A stretch of 64,000 nt of DNA from an uncultured Methanobrevibacter sp. (GTDB lineage Archaea > Methanobacteriota > Methanobacteria > Methanobacteriales > Methanobacteriaceae). The notes under the pieces were generated by a model. The model did no database searches, was not told the DNA's origin, and was given only the letters and a program-made list of their open reading frames with translations. Both the position numbers and the translations under genes were made by a program. The DNA lies in assembly GCA_900314635.1 (NCBI GenBank), contig OMVY01000005.1, forward strand, positions 120,388 to 184,387. Reading direction: 5' to 3'. Below are positions 1 to 8,483 of the stretch, one piece after another. Every line of letters begins with the position of its first letter. Position 1 is the first letter of the stretch.

Positions 1-23
1 AGCAACAGGGAGGATCTGTCGAT

Positions 24-572
24 ATGGCATATATGGTTCACTTGGAAAATGGTTCTCTAGCTAACTTCACACCAATATATCCTGGTGGAATGGCCCACCC
101 AACTGAGCCGTCACGTGTAGGATCTGGAAATATGCTCATGCACGATTGTCTCTGGGACGGTCCGGACCAAGGTGCAGTATATGCACAGGAAATAGTAGAA
201 TATAATACAGGAATGCACTCCGATGCTGTATTGATTATATATGCAGATGCTGCTGATGCAGTTATTGATACAATCAGGCCAATTAAGATTGACGGCGAGG
301 TTACCAACTTAAGCGCTGTGGATATCATACGTTCAAATGATGCATACTTCGGTTATGGAAGTCGTGCTGGAGTAACCGGAACTATGGATAGGAACGGTGC
401 TGTTATGGTGCTTGTTAAAGCTGTATCCAAAGCCATGAAAGACCCTGATAAAAGACAAAAAATGATGCAGGAAGCTATGAATCAGTACAATCAGGGAAAT
501 ATTATCATGAAACCTGAAGGATCATTCATGAGATTGCTTTCCACCAAAGGATTAGAAAATGTTGGAAATTAA
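24..572 (+). CDS. conserved hypothetical protein, possibly 5'-partial
   Basis: I do not recognise this 182-aa soluble protein. It has no signal peptide or membrane segment. The middle (IIYADAADAVIDTI) reads like an alpha/beta fold, followed by a charged helical stretch rich in Met and Gln (residues about 135-160). ATG 24 is preceded by GGAGGATC (positions 9-16), a strong Shine-Dalgarno with 7 nt spacing, so I take it as the start. However, the frame stays open to the window edge (QQGGSVD before the Met), so it could also be the end of a longer gene. A clear terminator follows at 574. Confidence 0.6.
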   Translation: MAYMVHLENGSLANFTPIYPGGMAHPTEPSRVGSGNMLMHDCLWDGPDQGAVYAQEIVEYNTGMHSDAVLIIYADAADAVIDTIRPIKIDGEVTNLSAVDIIRSNDAYFGYGSRAGVTGTMDRNGAVMVLVKAVSKAMKDPDKRQKMMQEAMNQYNQGNIIMKPEGSFMRLLSTKGLENVGN

Positions 573-573
573 A

Positions 574-610
574 GGATTTAAATTATTTTAAATCCCTTTT
601 TTTTATTTTT
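574..610 (+). terminator. rho-independent-like terminator
   Basis: A perfect 9-bp stem, GGATTTAAA (574-582) with TTTAAATCC (587-595) and a TTAT loop, is followed by a run of eight T. It lies two bases after the TAA of the preceding gene. Confidence 0.75.
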
Positions 611-970
611 TTATTTACGATTTTTCGAGTAAACTATTTTTACTTTATATGTTTACACTGCTTTTTTTTATCAATGCTTAATTTTTCAAATCTGAATTTT
701 TTCCCAATTTTTTAAATTAAATTTTTATAATACTAAATCTTTTCAGATTTAAGGTTTAATCCAATTTTTTAAATTAAATTTTTATAATACTTAATCTTTT
801 TAGATTTAAGGTTTAATCCATTTTTTAAATTTAAATTTTTACTATAATTTTTTTCAAATTTGAATTTTTAAGCCTAATCTGACTTTTACATTGCATTTAA
901 AAAAACAGATAACTAAAAAAATAATAAAAGATTTAAAAAGAATAAATTTCACATAAATAGCTCTAAAAAA
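611..970. repeat. AT-rich gap with 57-bp tandem repeat
   Basis: This gene-free stretch holds two near-perfect tandem copies of a 57-bp unit (704-760 and 761-817), both starting CCAATTTTTT, plus a decayed third copy from 818. Each unit carries a small hairpin: AAATCT-TTTC-AGATTT in copy 1 and a TAATCT/AGATTT version in copy 2. No open frame of note. Confidence 0.75.
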
Positions 971-1243
971 TTATAAATAATTTTGAATCTCCTTAAAGAA
1001 GTCTGCATATGGCTGCAAGCCTTTATCAGCCCAGAGCTTCCAAATATTCAATTCATTTGAAACTACGCCCGCCCTAGCACAAGCTTCTTCAAGTGTTTTT
1101 CCTTCTTTTAAATACTGCAAGACATTTCGTGATAAAATCATGAATCTAGGCAGCTCGTCTCTGTAAAAATCTAATGGATTTCCATTGAAAACTGTAAAAC
1201 CCCCTAAAATAAAGTTAATTGTAATAAATAATATATTTTCCAT
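971..1243 (-). CDS. small hypothetical protein with HTH-like C-terminal half
   Basis: 90 aa of unknown family. The C-terminal half (residues about 46-75, containing KTLEEACARAGVVSNELNIW) resembles the short helix-turn-helix of transposase or terminase-small-subunit type. The first 20 residues are hydrophobic and may not be translated, since Met35 is an alternative start. GAGGGG lies 13 nt before the ATG. A DNA-binding role is only inferred. Confidence 0.45.
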   Translation of the reverse strand: MENILFITINFILGGFTVFNGNPLDFYRDELPRFMILSRNVLQYLKEGKTLEEACARAGVVSNELNIWKLWADKGLQPYADFFKEIQNYL

Positions 1244-1326
1244 TCATATAAAACTACCCCTCAAAAAATCTCATAATAGTAAACATTAAAAATTCAAGAA
1301 TATAATATAAAACCATAGGTGATTGA

Positions 1327-1968
1327 ATGATAGATTTAAGGACTGTTGGAATACATGAAGGCATTAAATATGAAGGAATATACACTACCATGAACAAAGA
1401 AGGGGTTAAAAACGCAGCTCCGATAGGCATTCAATGCAAGGGCCTGGACAAATTAGGATGCCGGCTGTTTGTAGGCACACATACTCTTGCAAATGTCATG
1501 GAAACTAAAAGATATGTTATAAACATCACAGAAAATTCCCTGAACTTTGTAAACTCAACAGTAGGCAATCTTGATGCTGATAAATTCACAGACGATGAAG
1601 ACATTGCAATTTTAAAAGATGCAGATGCATATGTAGTCTGTGAGGTTACTAATATTGAAAAACAGGACAAGATTAAAGATCATGTAACCAGCCATGGCGA
1701 AGCATACCTTGTAGATGCAGATGCAACAGAAATAGTAATCAATCATCCGGGAGCACGTGCTATGAACCGTGGAATCCACTGCTTAATCGAATCACTTTCC
1801 AATTTCACCCGCATCCAGCTGGTTCCACCAGAGCAGCAGGAATATTATGTCGGCAGATTTAATGAAAACAAACGCATTATTGACAGAGTCGCAGACGATG
1901 ATACCAAAAAGGCGATGCAGATACTTGGAGAGAATATGAAAAAAATAGGATATGAAGTTGACCAATAA
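1327..1968 (+). CDS. DUF447 family protein (FMN-binding split-barrel-like)
   Basis: 213 aa, the usual size for archaeal DUF447 proteins. The N-terminus (KYEGIYTTMNKEGVKNAAPIG) matches the family opening, in which a split-barrel flavin-binding fold is built. The second half is helical (AMNRGIHCLIESLSN). Known members are thought to bind FMN; their substrate is unknown. GGTGA sits 5 nt upstream of ATG 1327, so the start is good. It appears to be a single-gene unit. Confidence 0.8.
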   Translation: MIDLRTVGIHEGIKYEGIYTTMNKEGVKNAAPIGIQCKGLDKLGCRLFVGTHTLANVMETKRYVINITENSLNFVNSTVGNLDADKFTDDEDIAILKDADAYVVCEVTNIEKQDKIKDHVTSHGEAYLVDADATEIVINHPGARAMNRGIHCLIESLSNFTRIQLVPPEQQEYYVGRFNENKRIIDRVADDDTKKAMQILGENMKKIGYEVDQ

Positions 1969-2084
1969 TTAAACAAAACCAATAATTTCTCCAAAATAAA
2001 TTAAATCAATGCATATATATGCAAATAAATTTAAATCATATTGAACGAAATATAAATAGAAATAAAACAAGAAGTGAAATAAAC

Positions 2085-2885
2085 ATGCAAAAAGTAATCA
2101 ACTCCCATTGTCACATATATCCGAATAAAATTGCAGCAAGAGCTGTTGAAGGAATTGGCGATTTCTACGACCTCCACATGTCATTGAATGGACAGATAGA
2201 TGATTTGATAAAAGACGGCAACAAAGTGGGAGTCGTTCACTATCTAATCCACTCAGTAGCTACAGTGCCGAAGCAGGTAAAATCCATAAATGAATTCATA
2301 GCTTCTGAAGTCAATGCCCATCCTGATTTGTTTACTGGTTTTGGAACATTGCATCCAGATAGTGAAAATGTGGAAAAAGACCTGGACTACCTGGTTGAAC
2401 TCGGCCTTAAAGGAATTAAAATTCATCCGGATTTCCAGCAATTTGCTTTAAATGAAGACAAGACATTTGAAATGGTCCGGCAGATAAGTGAAAGGGAACT
2501 GCCCATGCTTATCCACACTGGAGACTTCAGATACAATTACTCAAATCCGGAGCAGTTCAAGCCGCTTCTTGAAGCATTTCCAGACACCTTGTTTATTGGA
2601 GCTCACTTCGGCGGATGGAGCATATGGGAAGAGGCTACAAAAGAACTCAAAGATTATGAAAACATCATGGTCGACACATGTTCAAGCTTTTATTCACTTA
2701 GTCCTCAGACAGCTGAAGATTTAATCCATGCCTATGGAACAGACAAGGTGATGTGGGCAACTGATTTTCCAATGTGGGAGTCTGAAAGTGAGATGGAAAT
2801 GTTTGACAAGATAGACCTCAGCAAATCCGAGAGAAACCAAATACTGTATGAAAATGCTAAAAGATTATTGAATGTGAAAGTTTAA
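2085..2885 (+). CDS. metal-dependent hydrolase, amidohydrolase_2 family
   Basis: 266-aa TIM-barrel hydrolase. The N-terminal NSHCHIYP supplies the HxH metal motif, LIHTGDF and GAHFGG supply the later His ligands, and WATDFPMW supplies the barrel-end Asp. This is the pattern of the amidohydrolase_2 (ACMSD/isoorotate decarboxylase-like) group. The substrate cannot be told from sequence. I start at ATG 2085, which follows AAGTGAAAT and opens directly into the barrel. An upstream in-frame ATG at 2019 would add 22 low-complexity residues and has no Shine-Dalgarno. Confidence 0.8.
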   Translation: MQKVINSHCHIYPNKIAARAVEGIGDFYDLHMSLNGQIDDLIKDGNKVGVVHYLIHSVATVPKQVKSINEFIASEVNAHPDLFTGFGTLHPDSENVEKDLDYLVELGLKGIKIHPDFQQFALNEDKTFEMVRQISERELPMLIHTGDFRYNYSNPEQFKPLLEAFPDTLFIGAHFGGWSIWEEATKELKDYENIMVDTCSSFYSLSPQTAEDLIHAYGTDKVMWATDFPMWESESEMEMFDKIDLSKSERNQILYENAKRLLNVKV

Positions 2886-3162
2886 AAAAATAAAAACACA
2901 CCATACTTTATAAACACCCATACAAATCCTCTTTAAAAGCAGATAACTAATTTTCCAGAATAATTCACTCTGTAGTTCCATTGAAAATTAAGCCAAAAAC
3001 ACACCAATGATAGCCCCAAATAAAATAATTAAACCAAAACCACCCCACTTAAAAAAATAAATTAAACCAAACACACTCGAACGAAATTAAAAAATATTCA
3101 ATTTATTTATAAAATTATAAATATTCTATATAACAAAAATTTAAATAGTTGAGGGTGTTAAA

Positions 3163-4680
3163 GTGTCTTTGGAAAATGATAGAAAAAAATGTCCACAATG
3201 TGGAAAACTGAATGATGCTAAAAATAAGTTTTGTTCCCATTGTTTTAGCTTGATAGATGAGAATTTTGACAGCGACAGCATAACCATCGAACTTAAAAAA
3301 CCTGAAAAGGTTTCAAATGGAACTGCTGATGAGGAAAAGGGTGCAAAAACAGAAGAAGAGATTAAAACCGAAGAAAAAGAAACTGATGAAACAGATCCTA
3401 AAGAAACTGAAGATGAAATAACAGAGACTGAAAAAAGCGAATCTGAAGATGAAAAACCAAAAGTAAACAAAAAGAAAGTCTTTGCCGAATTCTTCAAGCA
3501 ATATAAAAAGACCCAATCCCCTGAAGAGTCTTTAGAATTCATCAGCGAAGAGATGAATCTGGAATTATCCACCTTAAATAAGTGGTACGCCAATGACCAA
3601 TGGCTGAAAAAAGCAGACGGATTGATAAAGCTCAAGGAAAAAAAGGATAATGTTCTAGATGAATTGCTTCAATTGGACTGGTACACAACATCAAAAGATG
3701 AAGCTTTCGAACTAGTTTCTAAAAAATTAAGAATAAGCACATCCAAAATAGAAAAATGGTATGAAAAACACAATTGGGAAGCCGAAATACAGTCTAAACA
3801 AGAGAGATTAGATAAAATCAAAGAAGAAAAACGCTTGAAAATCCAAGCTGAAAAAGAGAAAAAACAAAGAAAAAAACAACTTCTGGAAGAAAAATATCTC
3901 GAAGCCAAGGAAAAAGAAAACAGGAAATTGGACTTGTTTGAAGAGAAAATCAAGGAATACCTCAATGTTGAGGATGATGAAGTTCATTTAAGAAATGAAA
4001 ACAAACTGGCCTGCCTGATTAATAAGGTTTCAGATGAGAAACGATTATACACATTTGGAATTAAAGAATCCGAATTCATTCAAAAACTGACCCTCAGATA
4101 TCAGATAAACAAAGACATTCACGGAAAACTAAGCAAGAGAAACTCCAACTTCAGACTTGAAGACGGCAAGGTTTCATTAAAGCTCAATATCAAATATATT
4201 GAAGAAGACACCCATTTCAACCCTCAGGAGAGCCATAAATTCCAATTCCTCTCAAGCGAATTCGACATTGAAGAAAGCTTGAACAGAAAAGCTCATGAAA
4301 AATTCTACTATGACCTTGAACTTGGAGACTGCAATGAAGAAAAATTCTTTGAAAACATCCTGAAGCTTTTTGATATTGTCCAATTCAGTCCAAAAACAAT
4401 TAAAAATCCTGAAAAATTCTCCCATATTGAAAACATCATTCTTTCTGATGAGTTCAGTGAAAAAGTGGAACAGGAAAAATTAAGTGAAATGGAGTCTAAA
4501 AAAGAGGAAGTCTACGAATACCTTGCGGATTTAAAATCAAGCTATGAAGATGACGGAAAGGAAATAACATCCGATTATGCCATAACTTCAGCTTACCGCA
4601 AATACAACATACCGAAAAAGATCATTATGAATTGGTATGAAACAGAATGGATTGACAGTTTAGAATTTGATAATTCATAA
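3163..4680 (+). CDS. zinc-ribbon, coiled-coil protein with three HTH-like repeats
   Basis: 505 aa of unknown family. Cys10, 13, 24 and 27 form a zinc ribbon. Residues 55-100 are an acidic E/K/T-rich linker. Two related units follow (about 115-150 and 172-207), each with a helical S..E....IS..L...S...KWY....W pattern. A long charged coiled coil runs over about 205-265. A third unit ends the protein, with NWY near residue 490. Such compact three-helix units resemble HTH DNA-binding modules, so binding to DNA or RNA is inferred. The start is GTG 3163 with GAGGGTG 5 nt upstream. Confidence 0.65.
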   Translation: MSLENDRKKCPQCGKLNDAKNKFCSHCFSLIDENFDSDSITIELKKPEKVSNGTADEEKGAKTEEEIKTEEKETDETDPKETEDEITETEKSESEDEKPKVNKKKVFAEFFKQYKKTQSPEESLEFISEEMNLELSTLNKWYANDQWLKKADGLIKLKEKKDNVLDELLQLDWYTTSKDEAFELVSKKLRISTSKIEKWYEKHNWEAEIQSKQERLDKIKEEKRLKIQAEKEKKQRKKQLLEEKYLEAKEKENRKLDLFEEKIKEYLNVEDDEVHLRNENKLACLINKVSDEKRLYTFGIKESEFIQKLTLRYQINKDIHGKLSKRNSNFRLEDGKVSLKLNIKYIEEDTHFNPQESHKFQFLSSEFDIEESLNRKAHEKFYYDLELGDCNEEKFFENILKLFDIVQFSPKTIKNPEKFSHIENIILSDEFSEKVEQEKLSEMESKKEEVYEYLADLKSSYEDDGKEITSDYAITSAYRKYNIPKKIIMNWYETEWIDSLEFDNS

Positions 4681-4767
4681 TCCAGTAACTTACACTTTGG
4701 ATTAATAGAAAAGTTAATAAAATAAATTAAATAAAATCTTAATAAATAAAGTTAGAGAGGCTTAAAT

Positions 4768-5148
4768 ATGACTAAAACAATGGAAGTAGAATTTACAGAT
4801 GAACAGTTCGAAAAAGTAAAAGCAATGGAATCTAAAGGAATCAGTGTTGGAGAAGCTATTGACATGCTTTTCAGGATTCAGAAGGGAGTAATCGAGGAAA
4901 ATTCAAACCAGCTGGAACAGAAACGTGCAGAAATCAATGAGAAAAAAGCGGCAATTGAAGCAGAAGAAGCTGAATTAAACCGCGAACTTGAAAATTTCAA
5001 CAAATTAATGGACACCGGCCTTGATGTTGAAGAAAAAGAGAAGATCATTGCAATTCAGTACGATCCTTCTGATGAAGAAGATTATGAAGACAAGATTATC
5101 CAATCCAAACAAAAAGTCCATTGGATGAAAGACATATTCAAATTATAA
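4768..5148 (+). CDS. hypothetical coiled-coil protein
   Basis: 126 aa. The N-terminus (EFTDEQFEKVKAMESKGISVGEAIDMLF) looks like a short helical dimerisation segment. A heptad-rich coiled coil follows at residues about 45-90, then an acidic tail. There are no cysteines and no membrane segment. AGAGAGG lies 8 nt before the ATG. It is followed after 10 nt by another small gene, probably on the same transcript. No function can be assigned. Confidence 0.6.
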   Translation: MTKTMEVEFTDEQFEKVKAMESKGISVGEAIDMLFRIQKGVIEENSNQLEQKRAEINEKKAAIEAEEAELNRELENFNKLMDTGLDVEEKEKIIAIQYDPSDEEDYEDKIIQSKQKVHWMKDIFKL

Positions 5149-5158
5149 CACCTATCAT

Positions 5159-5395
5159 TTGGAAGTGGATTTCATTAGCGATAAAGATTTGAGAAAAATT
5201 GAAGAGCACAACCAGAAATCTCTTGAAGAAATGGTTAATGCCTTCAGAGAAGTTTTTGTTTATCTCTCAGACGGCAGAGTAATAGCTGTCAGTAAAAACC
5301 ATAAATTTGAATTCAAAGACTCCAAATTCCATATCTATGACAAGGATATTGAAGTGAGCATGTTTAATATCGAATTTATTGAAGTCGCTGATTAA
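5159..5395 (+). CDS. small hypothetical protein
   Basis: 78 aa: a charged helix followed by a beta-rich half (VYLSDGRVIAVSKNHKFEF) that resembles a small barrel. The frame has no ATG. TTG 5159 or GTG 5165 are the only canonical starts, and no Shine-Dalgarno is visible, so translation may be coupled to the gene ending 10 nt upstream. Function unknown. Confidence 0.5.
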   Translation: MEVDFISDKDLRKIEEHNQKSLEEMVNAFREVFVYLSDGRVIAVSKNHKFEFKDSKFHIYDKDIEVSMFNIEFIEVAD

Positions 5396-5620
5396 ATCCA
5401 AGCCCCCCACATTGCCACAATAGATTTATAATCTAAAAACAAGGAATAATAAAAAATCATAAAAAATGAAAAATAAATATTTAAATCTAAAAAATAAAAT
5501 CAGATACTTATAATCTAAAAAAAATAAATCAGATATTTATTTCTAAAAAAATAAATTCAAGGATTAAAAACTAAAATCAAAAAATAGTCAAAAATATGTA
5601 AAATAGTAAGGGGGATTGAA

Positions 5621-6697
5621 TTGACTATGGAAAAAAATGGAAAAATATTCAACTCATTATGGATTATAGCTTCCTTCATCATATATTTTAATGGTCTGGG
5701 ATTTGTTTACATAGGTTCTAAAACAAGAAATGAAAAATGGTTCATGGAAGGATGCATCTACGAAATTCCATGGCTTTTATTAATTATTGAAACAGGACTT
5801 ATAAACAGTTCCATTGGAACATATATTGTAGGACTTGGATTGTTGCTTGTCATCGTTTCAATCATAAGGTCAATTATGGTAAATCCAGAGTACCAGAAGG
5901 CTTTGAATAATGGGAACTACAGAAAATCCAGAAACAGAATCACCAGTCTGCTTTTCTTCATTTTCTCAGCAATACCTATAATAAATGGTATTCCAATGAT
6001 TGTCTTCGGGTTTACAAACTCCGATAGAAATAAGGTCATTGAAGGAATCATCTATGAAATTCCATGGGCATTGCTATTTATTACAGTTTATAATGATTTC
6101 TTAGGCAATATATTTGCAATGTTTGGCTTGGCTTTGAATCTTGTATCCATCATAAGGTCAATCATGGTAAATTACGAGATGGAAAACTTGTCTTTAGATG
6201 TGTTTTATGAAAACACTAGTCAAAGTTCCATAAAAACACCAATTCAGAGCGAAGTTGAGATTAATGAAGATATTAAGGAAAATAAAGCGCCAAATGAAGA
6301 AAGCCCTTATAAAGACAAATTACCTGAGATAAATAATTTAAGCGAGGAATTCAAAGCTAAGGAAAATAAGGCCTCACAGCTTATCGAAAAACGTTTTAAA
6401 TCATCAGAACTTACCCATGATAAATTTAAATCCGTTTTAACCAGCGCTCATGAAAATTTCTACATACAAAGGGATTCTGCTTTGGAAATAATCAATTTGA
6501 GTTCACATAAAAATGAAAAACTCGACAGCGAGCTTTCAAAAAGAATCAATGCATTGGAATCAATTTTAGAAAAAGTGAATCAATTAATCGAGGCTTTGGT
6601 CATAGATTCCATAGAAAGCAGGGAATCTGAAGAAGATCTGAAAGTTCTTGTTGATGATATGGAGGACTTGATTAATTCTGTCCAGGATTATAATTAA
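5621..6697 (+). CDS. membrane protein with duplicated two-TM module and cytoplasmic coiled coil
   Basis: 358 aa. Two copies of a module of about 90 residues (about 12-95 and 110-195) each read: hydrophobic helix, short polar loop, G.IYEIPW(L/A)LL, hydrophobic helix, SIIRSIMVN. The rest (200-358) is a charged, probably cytoplasmic, helical domain with coiled-coil character. AAGGGGG sits 6 nt before TTG 5621, favouring TTG; ATG 5627 is the alternative. Family and function unknown. A strong terminator follows. Confidence 0.65.
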   Translation: MTMEKNGKIFNSLWIIASFIIYFNGLGFVYIGSKTRNEKWFMEGCIYEIPWLLLIIETGLINSSIGTYIVGLGLLLVIVSIIRSIMVNPEYQKALNNGNYRKSRNRITSLLFFIFSAIPIINGIPMIVFGFTNSDRNKVIEGIIYEIPWALLFITVYNDFLGNIFAMFGLALNLVSIIRSIMVNYEMENLSLDVFYENTSQSSIKTPIQSEVEINEDIKENKAPNEESPYKDKLPEINNLSEEFKAKENKASQLIEKRFKSSELTHDKFKSVLTSAHENFYIQRDSALEIINLSSHKNEKLDSELSKRINALESILEKVNQLIEALVIDSIESRESEEDLKVLVDDMEDLINSVQDYN

Positions 6698-6711
6698 ATA
6701 AATACATTTTT

Positions 6712-6745
6712 AGAAATAATTTTTAATTATTTCTTTCTCTTTTTT
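6712..6745 (+). terminator. terminator hairpin
   Basis: AGAAATAATT (6712-6721) pairs with AATTATTTCT (6725-6734) across a TTT loop, followed by a C/T-rich then pure T tract. Confidence 0.75.
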
Positions 6746-7149
6746 TTAAAAAATTAAATTTTAAAAAACTTATTTTCAAATATTACAAAATCTTAAAAAA
6801 ATTTATATTCATCACTTCTAAAATTAAAAAAACTTCTTATTCTATTAAGTTCTCAAATTAAAAAAATCATATTTTTCAAAATAGCCCTTATTTTTATCTC
6901 AAATAGCTGAAAAATAGCCCAATATTAAATAAAAAAACTATTTTTAAACAACAATAAGATTGGATAATTTAAAGTTAAAATAATGGATAAAAACTTAATT
7001 AAATGTCGGTTTACTATTTAAAACTATAAATAAAACATTAAAATAATCCAAAATCTTTAAATACGAATTTAAACTAAATATTATCAAAAAAGAAGAAATA
7101 AAAATCTTTATAGATATTGTAATTTTTTTAAGGGGCCATCTTAGCGGAG
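6746..7149. other. AT-rich intergenic region
   Basis: About 400 bp of homopolymer-rich A/T sequence before the broken nuclease-like gene. I see no open frame, hairpin or clear repeat other than the GGAGG Shine-Dalgarno at 7146-7150. Confidence 0.5.
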
Positions 7150-7155
7150 GTGTCC

Positions 7156-8188
7156 TTGAATATCAAATACCAAGATATTTATTTCAAACAAGTATTGGAT
7201 GTAGCTGCAAATATATTGTTCGAACTATTTAAAATAGATGGAACACCCTACAGAATCCTGAACAAGGAAATTATAGATTACTATGGAAATTCAGGAACTG
7301 TTGACTTTGCAGTTTTGACAAAAGAGGAAAAAATCGACATGATCGAAAACATGAGCACAAAACTAACTCAGGAGGATCTTGATAGATTTGTAGATTACAA
7401 AAATGAAATGCGCAGAAGATATAGGCTGCCTGTTTCGCTTTATATCTTAAGTACTGCTAAAAATGAAACTTTACCAGATGGAGATATAAAAGTTGATTTA
7501 GGCAATGATGAAACATCAATTTTAAAATTAAAAACTTTCAGAAGCATAAACGGCGATGAAAACTAGCCAAAATCAAAAAAATGATGGAAAATGATGAGAC
7601 ATTTGACAAGAGATGGATTTATATATTATCTGCCATTCCTTACATGAGTTATGAAAGAGAAACAGAGGATATGATCAAAGAAATCGCAGTATTAACAAAC
7701 AAGATAAAAATAGACAAGCATGATAAAATAATAATTAAAATGTTTCAGAGCTATTTGATTGAAACTTTAATAGAAGATGAGAAAACACAAGACGAGTTAT
7801 CAGAGTTGGTAAATATGGAAAACACGGCTATTGGACGTTACATAGAAAGAAAAGAAAGAGAAATAGAAGAAAAATGGGAGGAAAAGGGAAAAGTAATTGA
7901 ACAACAATGGAAAAACAAAGAAAACGAACAACAACAAAAATGGAAAAACAAAGAAAACGAACAACAACAAAAATGGAAAAACAAAGAAAACGAACAACAA
8001 CAAAAAACGAACAACAACAAAAATGGAAAATAAAAGAAGCCGAACTAAAAGAAAATCAAAAGAAAAATCTTTTTGAATCAGCAAGGAAAATGTTACTGGA
8101 TAACATACCTGACAATAAAATAGTCAAATATCTTTCAATTCATGAAGATGATTTGATGAAAATCAAATTGGACATCGCTGCCAAATAA
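7156..8188 (+). pseudogene. broken Rpn/PD-(D/E)XK-nuclease-like gene with a 33-bp tandem repeat
   Basis: Three consecutive frames together give one protein of about 340 aa. The first (start TTG 7156 after GGAGG) stops at TAG 7564. The second is joined in sense if one A is added to the GATGAAAA tract near 7559-7562. The second then ends at 8033, in a charged repeat region of three 33-bp units (7907-8005, protein WKNKENEQQQK). A 17-bp duplication (about 8006-8022) has shifted the frame there. The third frame continues to 8188 and carries the C-terminal helix pair (SARKMLLDNIPDNKIVKYLSI) typical of Rpn-family recombination-promoting nuclease/putative transposase proteins. The nuclease core is not clearly recognisable, so the family call is tentative. 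Whether the gene is dead or phase-variable is open. Confidence 0.6.
7907..8022 (+). repeat. 33-bp tandem repeat plus 17-bp duplication
   Basis: Three perfect units begin at ATG 7907, 7940 and 7973. Each is 11 codons in the surrounding frame. After the third unit a 17-bp segment, AACGAACAACAACAAAA, is duplicated, which is not a multiple of three and breaks the frame. Confidence 0.9.
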
Positions 8189-8197
8189 ATTAGTTTT

Positions 8198-8218
8198 TAG
8201 ATTGGTTTAACCAATCTA
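8198..8218. terminator. hairpin downstream of the nuclease-like pseudogene
   Basis: TAGATTGGTT (8198-8207) pairs with AACCAATCTA (8209-8218), a near-perfect palindrome ten bases after the last stop. The following sequence is AT-rich with only short T runs. The next 265 bp to 8483 are AT-rich and hold no gene. Confidence 0.5.
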
Positions 8219-8483
8219 ATTAACTAAAATTTTTAATATTTTTAAAAGAAATTTTATCTATTTATATAGACCAATTAATAACTATTTTTAAACTCAAATA
8301 ATTAATGCCAAAATATTGAAAAGGCAATTGATTATTCTAGTACTCAATTAATTAATATATTATTTAATCAATGCTAATTTTAATAAAACCTAAACAACTA
8401 ATTTTTCTAAAATCACTTATTTTTGAGAAAAAATTTAATAACTAAAAAATTAAACTATAATAAAGAACAAAAAGAGTGAAATC

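Noticed and set aside
2019..2084. Upstream in-frame ATG for the amidohydrolase gene
   Set aside because: The extra 22 residues are low-complexity and lack a Shine-Dalgarno. The HxH motif sits just after ATG 2085, as is usual in the family.
7838..8084. Phe/Leu-rich minus-strand frames across the 33-bp repeat
   Set aside because: They are antisense shadows of the Lys/Glu/Gln repeat and have no ribosome binding site.
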